Source: Marinomonas piezotolerans
Lineage (GTDB): Bacteria > Pseudomonadota > Gammaproteobacteria > Pseudomonadales > Marinomonadaceae
Assembly: GCF_003362755.1 (NCBI RefSeq)
Contig: NZ_QKRA01000002.1
Location: 62,001 to 126,000, forward strand
Reading direction: 5' to 3'
DNA: 64,000 bases
The notes beneath the pieces were generated by a model. It had not been told where the DNA came from, did not search any database, and saw only the letters and a list, made by a program, of their open reading frames with translations. Within the stretch, counting starts at the first letter, position 1, and each line of letters begins with the position of its first letter. Positions 1 through 8,338 of this stretch are shown piece by piece. A program made the position numbers and the translations under genes.

Positions 1-588
1 CGCGCCGAAGGTGCTATTCGCACCATTTACCTTTACCCCATGGCGATTTCTTTCATCGTGACAGGTACCGCATGGAAATGGTTGCTTAACCCAACCAACG
101 GTATCGAGAAAATGATGATCGAATTCGGCTTCGAAGACTTCCGCTTCAACTGGCTGTCTGACCCAGACATGGTGGTCTACTGTTTGGTTATTGCAGCGGT
201 GTGGCAAGCCTCTGGCTTTGTTATGGCGCTCTTCTTAGCAGGGCTACGCGGTGTCGACGGCGAAATGATTAAAGCCGCACAATTGGATGGTGCGAGCACA
301 TTTACCACTTATCGTCGTATTATTCTGCCGTCGCTTAAACCTGTATTTTTCAGTGCGCTGGTGATCCTGTCACACATTGCCATCAAGAGCTTTGACTTAG
401 TCGCAGCGTTGACGAATGGTGGTCCAGGCTACTCGTCTGACTTACCCGCTAACTTCATGTACGCCCATGCCTTTACCCGTAGCCAAATCGGCCTAGGTGC
501 CGCCTCTGCTATGGTGATGTTGGGCTGCGTATTAGCCATCTTGATTCCATATTTGTACTCAGAACTACGAGGTGAGCGCCATGAGTAA
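1..588 (+). CDS. gtsB: Sugar ABC transporter permease, GtsB/MalF type (5' end outside window)
   Basis: Inner-membrane permease subunit of a glucose/mannose-type ABC importer. The reading frame is open from base 1 (codons read RAEGAIRTIYLYP before the first Met at 40), so the gene begins upstream of the window and only its last 195 codons are seen. Several hydrophobic spans are visible, and the EAA loop that contacts the ATPase is present as EMIKAAQLDGAS followed by YRRIILP. The stop codon overlaps the next permease gene (ATGAGTAA arrangement), showing an operon with the GtsC-like permease and the MalK-like ATPase that follow. The sugar is inferred from the resemblance of the partner GtsC to the Pseudomonas glucose transporter; the binding protein should lie just upstream. 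Confidence 0.85.
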   Translation, partial: RAEGAIRTIYLYPMAISFIVTGTAWKWLLNPTNGIEKMMIEFGFEDFRFNWLSDPDMVVYCLVIAAVWQASGFVMALFLAGLRGVDGEMIKAAQLDGASTFTTYRRIILPSLKPVFFSALVILSHIAIKSFDLVAALTNGGPGYSSDLPANFMYAHAFTRSQIGLGAASAMVMLGCVLAILIPYLYSELRGERHE

Positions 589-1462
589 CGTAGCAAAACG
601 CCAAACCTCAGGGTTAGATAAAGTCCTTCGTGTCGCGCTCTATGTTTGCCTACTCGGCATGGCGACCGTGTACTTGGCTCCTTTCATTGTCATGCTGCTT
701 ACGTCTTTAAAAGACGTGGAAGAAATCCGATCAGGCACCTTGTTATCATTGCCAAGCTCGCTGGATTTCAGCGCTTGGTCAAAAGCATGGAACGGAGCGT
801 GTACTGGGAGCCAGTGTGAAGGCATGGCACCGTACTTCTTCAACTCATTTAAAATCGTTATCCCTGCCGTTGCCATTTCAACGCTGTTGGGTGCCCTGAA
901 TGGCTATGTGATTTCTCACTGGAAATTCAAAGGCAGTGACTTATTCTTCGCAGCGTTATTGGTGGGCTGTTTCATTCCCTTCCAAGTGATCTTGTTGCCG
1001 ATGGCACGCACACTAGGTTGGTTAGGCATCGCGAACACCACAACCGGCTTGGTGATGGTGCACGTCGTGTATGGTGTGGCCTTTACCACGCTGTTTTTCC
1101 GTAACTTCTACCAATCTATTCCGGTGGAGCTTGTGAAAGCAGCGCGCCTTGACGGTGCAGGGTTCTTCACTATCTTCTATCGCATCATCTTGCCCGTTTC
1201 GACGCCGATCATCGTCGTCACGGTTATTTGGCAGTTCACTCAAATCTGGAACGACTTCCTGTTTGGTGTGGCATTCTCTGGCTTCGACACACAACCTGTG
1301 ACGGTAGCCCTTAACAACCTAGTCAACACCAGCTTTGGTGGTAAGGAATACAACGTCGATATGGCCGCGGCCATCATCGCGGCCCTGCCTACCTTATTAG
1401 TGTATGTGCTTGCAGGTAAATACTTCGTTCGCGGCCTAACCGCTGGTGCAGTGAAAGGTTAA
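581..1462 (+). CDS. gtsC: Sugar ABC transporter permease, GtsC/MalG type
   Basis: Second permease (293 aa) of the glucose/mannose ABC importer. The ATG at 581 is preferred over the upstream GTG at 572 because the AGGTGAG ribosome site at 570-576 lies at the right distance for 581. Six or so hydrophobic segments are visible, with the EAA motif ELVKAARLDGAG near residue 185 followed by FYRIILP. The C-terminus GKYFVRGLTAGAVKG and the region SQCEGMAPYFFNS are characteristic of GtsC proteins. It overlaps gtsB by 8 bases and is followed after 68 bases by the ATPase gene. The subunit assignment is secure; the exact substrate is inferred from family resemblance. Confidence 0.9.
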   Translation: MSNVAKRQTSGLDKVLRVALYVCLLGMATVYLAPFIVMLLTSLKDVEEIRSGTLLSLPSSLDFSAWSKAWNGACTGSQCEGMAPYFFNSFKIVIPAVAISTLLGALNGYVISHWKFKGSDLFFAALLVGCFIPFQVILLPMARTLGWLGIANTTTGLVMVHVVYGVAFTTLFFRNFYQSIPVELVKAARLDGAGFFTIFYRIILPVSTPIIVVTVIWQFTQIWNDFLFGVAFSGFDTQPVTVALNNLVNTSFGGKEYNVDMAAAIIAALPTLLVYVLAGKYFVRGLTAGAVKG

Positions 1463-1530
1463 GTTTTTAAGGTTGAACACAGTGCCGGCGACAACATCCG
1501 CTGGCCCGTTACAGAATTTGGAGAAATAAC

Positions 1531-2640
1531 ATGGCAAGTCTAGTCATTGAAAATGTAAAAAAACGCTACGGCGAAACCGAGATCCTAAAAGGGATCAATA
1601 TCTCAATTGAACCTGGTGAATTCTTGATCTTGGTTGGGCCGTCTGGCTGTGGTAAATCCACGCTCATGAATTCTATTGCAGGCTTAGAAGACGTATCCGA
1701 AGGCCGGATTCTAATCGGCGATAAAGACGTCACTTTCTCAAGCCCAAAAGATCGTGATATTGCAATGGTATTCCAGTCTTACGCGCTGTATCCCAACATG
1801 ACCGTCGCCGCAAACATCTCTTTCGGCCTAGAAATGCGCAAGGTTCCGAAAGAGGAACGCGAAGCGGAAGTACAACGTGTCGCTGACATGCTGCAAATCG
1901 GCCACTTGCTGAAGCGCAAGCCAGCACAACTCTCTGGTGGTCAGCGCCAACGTGTGGCGATGGGTCGCGCCCTAGCCCGTCGTCCAAAGATGTATCTATT
2001 CGACGAGCCACTGTCTAACCTGGATGCGAAACTACGCGTCGAGATGCGTACCGAAATCAAAAAGCTGCATCAGAAACTGGGCACGACCATCGTCTACGTC
2101 ACCCACGATCAAATCGAAGCCATGACCCTTGCTGATCGCATCGCGGTGATGAAAGACGGCGAAGTACAACAACTCGGCACACCACAAGAAATCTACGACA
2201 ACCCAACGAACTTATTTGTCGCGGGCTTCATGGGTTCTCCAGCAATGAACTTCGTCCCTGCGAAAGTGGTTGAGCAAAACGGCGCATACGCATTGGAACT
2301 GCAAGCAACTAAACCAACGGTGTTACCGTTCCCTGATCAAGAGAGCCTGAAATCCTACTTAGGTAAGGAAGTGCTGTTGGGACTGCGCCCAGAGATGATC
2401 ACAGAGCCTCAGCCTCACAAAGAAGGCGCAAATTTTGTCGTCAAAGCAGACATCGATGTCGAAGTCACTGAGCCGATGGGCGCAGACACTATGGTACTGA
2501 CTCGTATCTCTGGCGCCGAAGTAAACTGTCGCTCAAACCCAGCTTATCCAGCCAAAGCAGGTGAAACCATCCCAATGATGTTTGACACCTCAAAAGCGGT
2601 CGCCTTTGATCCAGCCAATGGCCAACGAATTGATGGTTAG
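1531..2640 (+). CDS. gtsD: ABC transporter ATP-binding protein, MalK/UgpC/GtsD family
   Basis: Cytoplasmic ATPase (369 aa) that drives the sugar importer encoded just upstream. The N-terminal nucleotide-binding domain shows Walker [10 protein letters not shown] (about residues 37-45), the Q-loop near FQSYALYPNM, signature LSGGQRQR (about 134-141), Walker B YLFDEPLSNLD and the switch histidine in YVTHDQ. Residues from about 240 on form the TOBE/regulatory domain typical of the MalK subfamily (GLRPEMI, then a conserved GAD segment). The ribosome site GGAGAAATAAC precedes the ATG. A strong terminator at 2670-2694 ends the operon. Confidence 0.93.
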   Translation: MASLVIENVKKRYGETEILKGINISIEPGEFLILVGPSGCGKSTLMNSIAGLEDVSEGRILIGDKDVTFSSPKDRDIAMVFQSYALYPNMTVAANISFGLEMRKVPKEEREAEVQRVADMLQIGHLLKRKPAQLSGGQRQRVAMGRALARRPKMYLFDEPLSNLDAKLRVEMRTEIKKLHQKLGTTIVYVTHDQIEAMTLADRIAVMKDGEVQQLGTPQEIYDNPTNLFVAGFMGSPAMNFVPAKVVEQNGAYALELQATKPTVLPFPDQESLKSYLGKEVLLGLRPEMITEPQPHKEGANFVVKADIDVEVTEPMGADTMVLTRISGAEVNCRSNPAYPAKAGETIPMMFDTSKAVAFDPANGQRIDG

Positions 2641-2669
2641 TGTGTTTAGGTAAGGCTGATAAAAGTTTT

Positions 2670-2694
2670 AGCCGGCGTGAGCCGGCTTTTTTTT
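2670..2694 (+). terminator. Rho-independent terminator after the gts operon
   Basis: A perfect 7-bp stem AGCCGGC/GCCGGCT around a GTGA loop runs into nine T residues. It lies 30 bases after the ATPase stop and ends the sugar transporter operon. Confidence 0.9.
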
Positions 2695-2885
2695 GCTTGT
2701 AAAACAACGTTATGAACAAGCTGCTTGAGAACCCATAAAATTTTTGCACAAAAGGTCAGGATTAACCTCGAACTTGTCATAATATTCAGTTACATTGATT
2801 TGTAAGTGGATAAAAAATCTACTACTTCATAATGGGTCAAGAAACCTTGGCTATTCGATATGAACATCACAGAAAGGACACAAGA

Positions 2886-4496
2886 ATGAACGCAAAACGC
2901 TATTTTGCTCAATTTGCCTTATCGGGTGTGGTGATTGCCCTAACGGGCTGTTCTGTCATGAGCACAGATGAATCAGCACCGATGTGGGAAGACGGCAAGG
3001 AATACCACCTGACGATTCTGCACACTAATGACCACCATGGTCGCTTCTGGGAAAACCGCAACGGTGAGTACGGCATGGCGGCTCGCAAAACCCTAGTGGA
3101 TAATATTCGCGAAGAAGTTGCCTTAGCCGATGGTAATACGTTGTTGCTATCAGGTGGTGATATCAACACAGGGGTTCCAGAATCCGATCTACAAGATGCA
3201 GAGCCAGATTTTCGCGGCATGAACATGTTGCAATACGATGCGATGGCACTGGGTAACCACGAATTTGATAACCCCGTCGAAGTGTTACGACAACAACATG
3301 AATGGGCGGGCTTCCCGTTCCTATCAGCGAACATCATTGATGACAGTACTGGCGAGCCGCTGTTTGACGCGTACAAAATCTTCCAAGTCGACGACCTTCG
3401 GGTTGCGGTGGTTGGCTTTACGACAGACGATACAGCTAAAATCGGTAATCCCGAGTACCTAACAGGCCTAACGATCAAATCGCCAATCGAAGTGGCCAAA
3501 GAGTTAATTCCTGAGCTACAAGAAAAATCGGATCTTATTGTTGCCGTGACACATATGGGGCACTACGACAATGGCAACTATGGTGGCAACGCACCGGGCG
3601 ATGTCACGCTTGCGCGCACCGTTCCTGGGATCGATGTCATCGTTGGCGGTCACTCACAAAATCCGCTGTTCGAACCTGATGTACAAAGCGGCACACTGAT
3701 TCTACAAGCACACGAATGGGGTAAATATGTTGGTCGCCTAGATATGACCATCGTAGATGGCGACATCGTAGCGTCTGACTACAAACTGATCCCGGTAAAC
3801 TTGAAGAAGAAAGTTGAAAAAGATGACGGTACGAGCGAACGCGTCTACGTTGATAAAGAAATCGCCAAAGACCCGACTATGTTGGCCATGCTTCAGCCTT
3901 ACCAAGAGCTAGGTCAGGAAAAGCTCAATGTGGAAATCGGTTATACCGATGGCAAGCTAGTCGGAGAGCGCTCTGTTGTGCGGTCAGAGGAAACCAACCT
4001 CGGTAACTTAATTGCGGCGGCCATGATGAAAAAAGTCGATGCCGATATCGCCATCATGAACTCCGGTGGTATCCGTGATGACATCCCTGCAGGGAAAATC
4101 ACCTACAAATCTGTCCTGCAGGTACAACCATTTGGTAACGCTCTGTCATACGTGGACTTGTCAGCCGAAGATCTAAAAGACTACCTATCTGTCGCAGCGA
4201 GCAAGCAAGCGGGATCAGGTGCTTTTGCTCAGTTCCAAGGTGTGTCATTAGTTCTACAAGACGGCAAAGCGACCCAAATCAAAGTAGACGGTAAGCCATT
4301 AGACGATAGCCGCACTTACCGCATTGCGATCAACAGCTTCACTGCATCAGGTGGTGATGGTTACCCAAAAGTGACCGACCATCCAACCTACGTGAACTCT
4401 GGTTACGTCGATGCTGACGTATTAGTGCAATACATTCGTGATTACTCACCCATCGCCATATCTCAATACGCGCCAACGGGTGATGTGATGCGTTAA
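2886..4496 (+). CDS. nutA: Lipoprotein 5'-nucleotidase, NutA/UshA family
   Basis: Membrane-anchored 5'-nucleotidase (536 aa) that would release phosphate and nucleosides from extracellular nucleotides. The ATG at 2886 is chosen because AGAAAGGA precedes it and because it yields a clean lipoprotein signal ending in the lipobox LTGC, with the lipidated Cys at residue 22; an upstream in-frame ATG at 2832 would bury the signal. The metallophosphatase domain has LHTNDHHGRF, GGDIN, GNHEFDNP and GGHSQNP metal-ligand motifs. The C-terminal nucleotide-binding domain has NSGGIRDDIPAG and SFTASGGDGYP. The lipid anchor resembles Vibrio NutA rather than periplasmic E. coli UshA. It stands alone with its own terminator. 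Confidence 0.88.
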   Translation: MNAKRYFAQFALSGVVIALTGCSVMSTDESAPMWEDGKEYHLTILHTNDHHGRFWENRNGEYGMAARKTLVDNIREEVALADGNTLLLSGGDINTGVPESDLQDAEPDFRGMNMLQYDAMALGNHEFDNPVEVLRQQHEWAGFPFLSANIIDDSTGEPLFDAYKIFQVDDLRVAVVGFTTDDTAKIGNPEYLTGLTIKSPIEVAKELIPELQEKSDLIVAVTHMGHYDNGNYGGNAPGDVTLARTVPGIDVIVGGHSQNPLFEPDVQSGTLILQAHEWGKYVGRLDMTIVDGDIVASDYKLIPVNLKKKVEKDDGTSERVYVDKEIAKDPTMLAMLQPYQELGQEKLNVEIGYTDGKLVGERSVVRSEETNLGNLIAAAMMKKVDADIAIMNSGGIRDDIPAGKITYKSVLQVQPFGNALSYVDLSAEDLKDYLSVAASKQAGSGAFAQFQGVSLVLQDGKATQIKVDGKPLDDSRTYRIAINSFTASGGDGYPKVTDHPTYVNSGYVDADVLVQYIRDYSPIAISQYAPTGDVMR

Positions 4497-4525
4497 GCAT
4501 TATTCACCCTGACCGACAAAACAAC

Positions 4526-4558
4526 GCCCAATATGCGATGCATCTTGGGCATTTTTTT
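4526..4558 (+). terminator. Terminator after the 5'-nucleotidase
   Basis: Stem GCCCAA/TTGGGC with an inner ATGC/GCAT extension and a GAT loop, followed by ATTTTTTT. It lies 29 bases past the stop. Confidence 0.85.
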
Positions 4559-4581
4559 GATCTACGTTCGCCTTTTCAATT

Positions 4582-4617
4582 ATTAGCATTTGCTAATGTA
4601 ATAATTACACCTATACT
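4582..4617 (+). promoter_or_regulatory. Palindromic operator and -10 box before the DUF2892 gene
   Basis: A perfect inverted repeat ATTAGCA-TT-TGCTAAT (4582-4597) is followed at once by a second one, GTAAT-A-ATTAC (4598-4608), and then a TATACT -10 hexamer at 4612-4617. The first palindrome covers the expected -35 position, so a bound repressor would block the promoter. Small ArsR-type repressors (BigR/YgaV) control similar genes, but no such regulator is encoded next to it. Confidence 0.5.
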
Positions 4618-4653
4618 CAGGTTATTTATTAGAGTCTTTAAAAGGGAGTCATC

Positions 4654-4845
4654 ATGAAAGCGAATGTCGGCGGGTTAGACAAAGGACTACGAATAGGCGT
4701 TGGTGTGTTACTCATTGCACTGGCGCTCACAGGCGTCATCGGTGCTTGGGGCTACCTTGGCGTTATCCCATTAGCAACAGGCGTCTTTAACTTTTGCGGG
4801 TTATACACCTTGCTGGGGATTAATACCTGCAAGTTAAAAAAGTAA
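4654..4845 (+). CDS. DUF2892 (YgaP transmembrane-like) small membrane protein
   Basis: A 63-residue inner-membrane protein with two hydrophobic segments (about residues 10-28 and 32-52) separated by a short polar turn. The start MKANVGGLDKGLRI and the end CGLYTLLGINTCKLK match the DUF2892 family, which also forms the membrane tail of the rhodanese YgaP. Two Cys residues near the C-terminus are typical. The ribosome site AAAGGGAG precedes the ATG. It is monocistronic, and a tandem palindrome overlaps its promoter (4582-4608), suggesting control by a repressor, perhaps sulfide- or persulfide-responsive; that role is inferred from family context only. Confidence 0.8.
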   Translation: MKANVGGLDKGLRIGVGVLLIALALTGVIGAWGYLGVIPLATGVFNFCGLYTLLGINTCKLKK

Positions 4846-4867
4846 TCACTTAAAAGATCACCTAAAA

Positions 4868-4889
4868 AAAGCGAGCATTGGCTCGCTTT
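4868..4889 (-). terminator. Terminator of the secreted-protein gene
   Basis: Nine-base stem AAAGCGAGC/GCTCGCTTT with an ATTG loop directly next to the stop codon of the minus-strand gene. On that strand it is followed by a T run (A run at 4864-4870 on the plus strand). It may also stop plus-strand transcription from the DUF2892 gene. Confidence 0.85.
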
Positions 4890-5405
4890 CTAGGGTGTAA
4901 CTCGACGATAGATCAATGTCCACTGGAGTGGCTTCGGTAGCTTCTCCGACTCCAATACGGCTGTATACGCCAACTCTTCTGAAGAGTTTAACTGCCATAT
5001 ATTTGTACGCTTGCCCCGCTCAGACACCAGCGTCGTCTCCACACGACCGCCCGTCTCACGCATTGTCGCCGTAATCGTACGATCATCATCGCCTTTGAGC
5101 GACATGGCACCGATTCGCGAAATCGTCACAGGTGCTTGGTCATCACATTGCCACGTAAAGTGTTTCGCATCGGATTGCATCTGCCATTGCTGGCAAACAA
5201 CCGCTTCCTTCTCAAGCGCAGATCGAGCAAACCCGCGAATAAAGAAATTCATTTCCTTTACCACCGTATCGACCGCTTCATCTAAAGTGGCTTGCGTATT
5301 GCTGGGGCTTTGCAGCTGCCAATCGCCATCAATAGGCGTTTGACCATATACCGAAGCCGTTAGGCAAGTGGCCAATGCAATAACGAGTCTTTTTTTATTA
5401 TTCAT
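4890..5405 (-). CDS. Secreted protein of unknown function
   Basis: A 171-residue protein with a clear Sec signal peptide (MNNKKRLVIALATCLTASVYG, cut just before QTPIDG). A strong GGAGG ribosome site lies 7 bases before the ATG. The mature part starts with DGDWQLQSP, has a central region with two Cys residues (VVCQQW and FTWQCDD) that could form a disulfide, and ends in a beta-rich stretch QWTLIYRRV. I do not recognise the family; the layout resembles small periplasmic proteins that report a residual mass or activity, but no function can be assigned. It is monocistronic, with a terminator touching its stop codon. Confidence 0.7.
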   Translation of the reverse strand: MNNKKRLVIALATCLTASVYGQTPIDGDWQLQSPSNTQATLDEAVDTVVKEMNFFIRGFARSALEKEAVVCQQWQMQSDAKHFTWQCDDQAPVTISRIGAMSLKGDDDRTITATMRETGGRVETTLVSERGKRTNIWQLNSSEELAYTAVLESEKLPKPLQWTLIYRRVTP

Positions 5406-5523
5406 AGTCTTTCCTCCGCTAGAGCATCATGCCACATAGCAACCTAGAGAGAATGACCATAACCCATCATATCCAATAACAAAAAAGAGCAATCAACCAC
5501 TCTGGCTGACTCTCGACACCCCA

Positions 5524-5549
5524 TAAAAAAAGGCCCTCAATAGGGCCTT
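5524..5549 (-). terminator. Terminator after rph
   Basis: Eight-base stem AAGGCCCT/AGGGCCTT with a CAAT loop; on the minus strand it runs into a T tract (A run 5525-5530). It lies about 20 bases past the rph stop. Confidence 0.88.
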
Positions 5550-5570
5550 CCAAATCATTCGTAGCGGCGT

Positions 5571-6290
5571 TTACGCATCAAATAACACGTCGCGCTGCAT
5601 CGCCATAATTTCGTTGATGCCTTTGCGGGCCACCTTTAACATGCCCATCATGTGCTCATCATCAAACGCTTCGCCTTCTGCGGTGCCTTGAATCTCGATG
5701 AAGCCACCTTTGTCATTCATGATCACATTCATATCGGTTTCAGCGCTAGAGTCTTCTGGGTAATCCAAATCCAGTACTGGCGTGCCCTTGTAAACACCCA
5801 CTGAAATCGCACCAATCTGAGACACAATTGGATTTTGTTTGATCTTCTTATTCTCGACCAACGTCTTCACCGCGTCCGCCAGCGCAACAAAACCACCTGA
5901 AATAGACGCGGTACGTGTGCCGCCATCAGCTTGAATCACATCGCAATCGATGGTGATGGTGTATTCACCCAATTTCTTCAAATCAATCGCAGCACGTAAC
6001 GAACGACCAATCAGACGTTGAATTTCAACCGTGCGGCCACCTTGCTTACCACGAGCGGCTTCTCGATCCATTCGACTGTGTGTAGAACGTGGCAACATGC
6101 CGTATTCAGCGGTGATCCAACCTTGACCTTTACCTTTCAAAAAACGCGGCACACCAGGTACCACCGTCGCGGTGCAAATCACTTTGGTATCGCCACACTC
6201 GACCAAGACGGACCCTTCAGCGTGCTTAGTAAAGTTACGAGTAAATTTCATCGGACGTAATTGATCGGCTGCTCTACCGCTAGGACGCAT
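5571..6290 (-). CDS. rph: Ribonuclease PH
   Basis: Phosphorolytic 3'-5' exoribonuclease that trims tRNA 3' ends. The length of 239 aa equals the family norm. The start [13 protein letters not shown], the RNA-binding stretch ending [22 protein letters not shown] and the phosphate-binding/catalytic region [18 protein letters not shown] with the later conserved DLDYPEDS are all present, so the enzyme appears intact (unlike the frameshifted gene of some E. coli K-12 strains). It is divergent from yicC across a 205-base gap, an arrangement conserved in gammaproteobacteria. Confidence 0.96.
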   Translation of the reverse strand: MRPSGRAADQLRPMKFTRNFTKHAEGSVLVECGDTKVICTATVVPGVPRFLKGKGQGWITAEYGMLPRSTHSRMDREAARGKQGGRTVEIQRLIGRSLRAAIDLKKLGEYTITIDCDVIQADGGTRTASISGGFVALADAVKTLVENKKIKQNPIVSQIGAISVGVYKGTPVLDLDYPEDSSAETDMNVIMNDKGGFIEIQGTAEGEAFDDEHMMGMLKVARKGINEIMAMQRDVLFDA

Positions 6291-6495
6291 ATATAAGACT
6301 CTCTGTTCATCGTTTCAAAGCCATGATTATAACGAACCACACATAAAATGCCTGCCCAACGACAGAAAAACACGCCCTAAACACCTGAATCTTGTCCTGC
6401 CTTAACACAATCAAATATTACTGGCCCTAACCTGACGCGATAAACCAAGTTGCGTTACACTAGCGGCATATTTTATTGAGCTACTAGGGATTTTT

Positions 6496-7362
6496 ATGAC
6501 TGCAAGCATGACCGCCTTTTCACGCCAAGAAGCTGTGTACGATTGGGGGACGATTAGCTGGGAAGTTCGCTCTGTTAACCAACGCTACCTTGAGCCACAC
6601 TTTCGTCTACCTGAGCAATTCCGTGAATTGGAATTCAGCTTCCGCGATGTACTGCGCAAAAAGCTCAACCGCGGCAAAGTAGAATGCCAACTGCGCTTCT
6701 ACGCCGAGGACACCGCTGCCAAAGGTCTTAAAATCAATGCCGACAATGCCCAAGCGCTCGCCAATGCCGTGAACGAGCTAGGCACCTGGTTTGGCAACCT
6801 TAACGCGCCGTCGCCACTAGACGTCCTCCAATGGCCTGGCATCCTAAGTGATGACAGCGTAGACGCCGATATGATGAAAAAAGCCGTAGTGGAGTTGTTT
6901 CACAAAGCCGTCGACGAAATGATCACCGTGCGTAACCGTGAAGGCGAGCAGCTCGACGCCATCATTATTGAACGACTGGATGCCATCGACGCCATCGTCG
7001 CTGATGTAAAAGAGAAACTGCCGACCATCATCGCCGCGCAGAAACAAAACCTGCTAGATAAGCTGGAAGCAGCCAAAGTCGAACTTGACCCGATGCGCGT
7101 CGAAGCGGAAATCGTCATGCTGGCACAAAAAGCCGACGTCGCCGAAGAAGTGGATCGTCTTGCCACCCACACCAAAGAAGTCCGCCGTCAGCTACAACAA
7201 AAAGGCCCCATCGGCCGCCGACTCGACTTCCTCATGCAAGAACTAAACCGCGAAGCCAACACCCTTTCGTCTAAATCCATCGTCGTGGAAACCACCCAAA
7301 GCGCCGTGGAATTGAAGGTGTTGATTGAACAGATGAGAGAGCAGATTCAAAACATCGAATAA
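6496..7362 (+). CDS. yicC: YicC family endoribonuclease
   Basis: Cytoplasmic YicC-type protein (288 aa, normal length) of a family shown to act as an RNA endonuclease in small-RNA turnover. The N-terminal YicC domain begins MTASMTAFSRQE and includes VRSVNQRYLEPHFRLPE. The C-terminal DUF1732 domain carries the hallmark EVDRLATH then GRRLDFLMQELNREANTL. It is divergent from rph. In many relatives gmk follows directly; here gmk is about 22 kb away and a truncated hipA abuts the yicC 3' end with only six bases between the stop codons, marking a rearrangement boundary. Confidence 0.95.
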   Translation: MTASMTAFSRQEAVYDWGTISWEVRSVNQRYLEPHFRLPEQFRELEFSFRDVLRKKLNRGKVECQLRFYAEDTAAKGLKINADNAQALANAVNELGTWFGNLNAPSPLDVLQWPGILSDDSVDADMMKKAVVELFHKAVDEMITVRNREGEQLDAIIIERLDAIDAIVADVKEKLPTIIAAQKQNLLDKLEAAKVELDPMRVEAEIVMLAQKADVAEEVDRLATHTKEVRRQLQQKGPIGRRLDFLMQELNREANTLSSKSIVVETTQSAVELKVLIEQMREQIQNIE

Positions 7363-7368
7363 TTTCGA

Positions 7369-7581
7369 TCAAGGGGTTGGTAGCAATGCTTTAGGTGCGG
7401 CTTGAACCTGCGCGTTCGCTTGCAAGGTAAAAGGTGATAAATTGCCAAACTGCTGCAAATAGCCGTCTGCATACTGAAAAAAAACGCCTTGCCGATTCTG
7501 CGCCAAGACCCCTACAGCAACCTGCTCACCTGAGCTTAACGTACGAGTTACCATGAGTTTTTGAATGGGTTTAAAACTCAT
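7369..7581 (-). pseudogene. Truncated HipA toxin (N-terminal 70 residues only)
   Basis: The frame encodes the N-terminal HipA subdomain: GVLAQNRQGVFFQYADGY, then NLSPFTLQ, then APKALLPTP. In complete HipA kinases (about 400 aa) the LPTP segment continues with a glycine-rich FGGL motif; here a TGA stop follows immediately and the kinase core is missing. The stop lies six bases from the yicC stop, so a deletion seems to have fused the two loci. It overlaps hipB by 11 bases in the usual operon style. No kinase activity is possible. The remaining domain might still be translated. Confidence 0.75.
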
Positions 7582-7861
7582 CTTTTAGCACCTCATCAAT
7601 ACTCGTGGGTATAGCAGCGCGTTCTTTGCTCGGCTGTGTGAGCTGATAAAGCCTATCTAGCGAATCAAGGGTCTGCCAAAGCAACAGCAATTGGCGAAAC
7701 GAAATTTGCCCGGTCAGCTCAAATTTCTTAATGGTGGCCGCAGGTACACAGCTTCGTTCAGCCAGTGCCGCTCGTGACAGCTTTGCTTGTTGGCGTAACT
7801 CTCGCAAATAAGCCGCATAGGCTTGGCTGACATCGGTATCATCAAGTAAGGTAAAATTCAT
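7571..7861 (-). CDS. XRE-family HTH regulator, HipB-like antitoxin
   Basis: A 96-residue DNA-binding protein. A helix-turn-helix of the XRE class covers about residues 18-70 (LRELRQQAKLSRAALAERS then VPAATIKKFE). Its gene overlaps the truncated hipA by 11 bases, the arrangement of hipBA toxin-antitoxin operons. I chose the ATG at 7861 over a TTG two codons upstream. With the toxin destroyed it is an orphan antitoxin, possibly still a transcriptional repressor. A divergent ATPase fragment begins next to its start, so its own promoter region has also been disturbed. Confidence 0.75.
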   Translation of the reverse strand: MNFTLLDDTDVSQAYAAYLRELRQQAKLSRAALAERSCVPAATIKKFELTGQISFRQLLLLWQTLDSLDRLYQLTQPSKERAAIPTSIDEVLKDEF

Positions 7862-7888
7862 CTGCAAAGACCAAATGGATACAGTATT

Positions 7889-8209
7889 GGAACTTTACTC
7901 GATAAAGCCTTTCAAAACTGCTATTTGTTACCTCTGACAGAAAAACAAAACCAACATTTTTATGCGCATAAAAGTGCTAAAGGGATTACCGAAATCGAAT
8001 TTATTTTGGCAACCGATGAAGGCGATATCGTCCCTGTTGAAGTCAAAAGCGGTAAACGTACCCTCGCAAAATCATTCGCGTCTTACATTGATAAATGCGC
8101 ACCAAACAAAACATTCAAACTCACTGATGCACAAGGCTCATCGGCGTTAGAGCAAACCAACATCGTGATGCCATTGTATTTCACCCAGTATTTACCGCAG
8201 AGATGGTAA
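7889..8209 (+). pseudogene. C-terminal fragment of a DUF4143-type AAA ATPase
   Basis: The open frame has no good start or ribosome site but encodes a typical tail of the ATPase/DUF4143 family: FYAHKSAKGITEIEF, then GDIVPVEVKSG, then LAKSF and a final MPLYFTQYLP. These correspond to the nuclease-like D-E-x-K core at the C-terminus of these proteins. The N-terminal ATPase domain (about 300 residues) is absent, so this is a remnant. The same frame stays open upstream into the start of the divergent hipB gene, so the exact left edge of the remnant is uncertain. Confidence 0.65.
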
Positions 8210-8281
8210 AAGAGCGTTGCGAACCCTGTGTTCTAAACAAAGTGACTCTAAGCTTAATTTAACTCTGACTCGTTTTACTTA

Positions 8282-8338
8282 CTAGCGCTCTAATTCTGGC
8301 TCTAAACCGACAGGATTAATGGGAATTTTAGGTGTCAT
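8282..8338 (-). CDS. Candidate 18-residue small ORF downstream of the toxin gene
   Basis: Encodes MTPKIPINPVGLEPELER. Its ATG is preceded by a very good ribosome site, GGGAGAGAAG, and overlaps the stop of the preceding 17-codon frame as ATATGA, suggesting translational coupling. Proline-rich, no known motif. It may be real or the remnant of a longer, frameshifted small gene. No homology can be tested here. Confidence 0.3.
   Translation of the reverse strand: MTPKIPINPVGLEPELER

Noticed and set aside
2832-2885. Upstream start for the 5'-nucleotidase
   Set aside because: Would place 18 polar residues before the lipoprotein signal; the ATG at 2886 has the better ribosome site.
2909-3499. Long minus-strand open frame inside the 5'-nucleotidase gene
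   Set aside because: It is the reverse shadow of a complete, motif-rich gene; no ribosome site and low-complexity, Ser-rich product.
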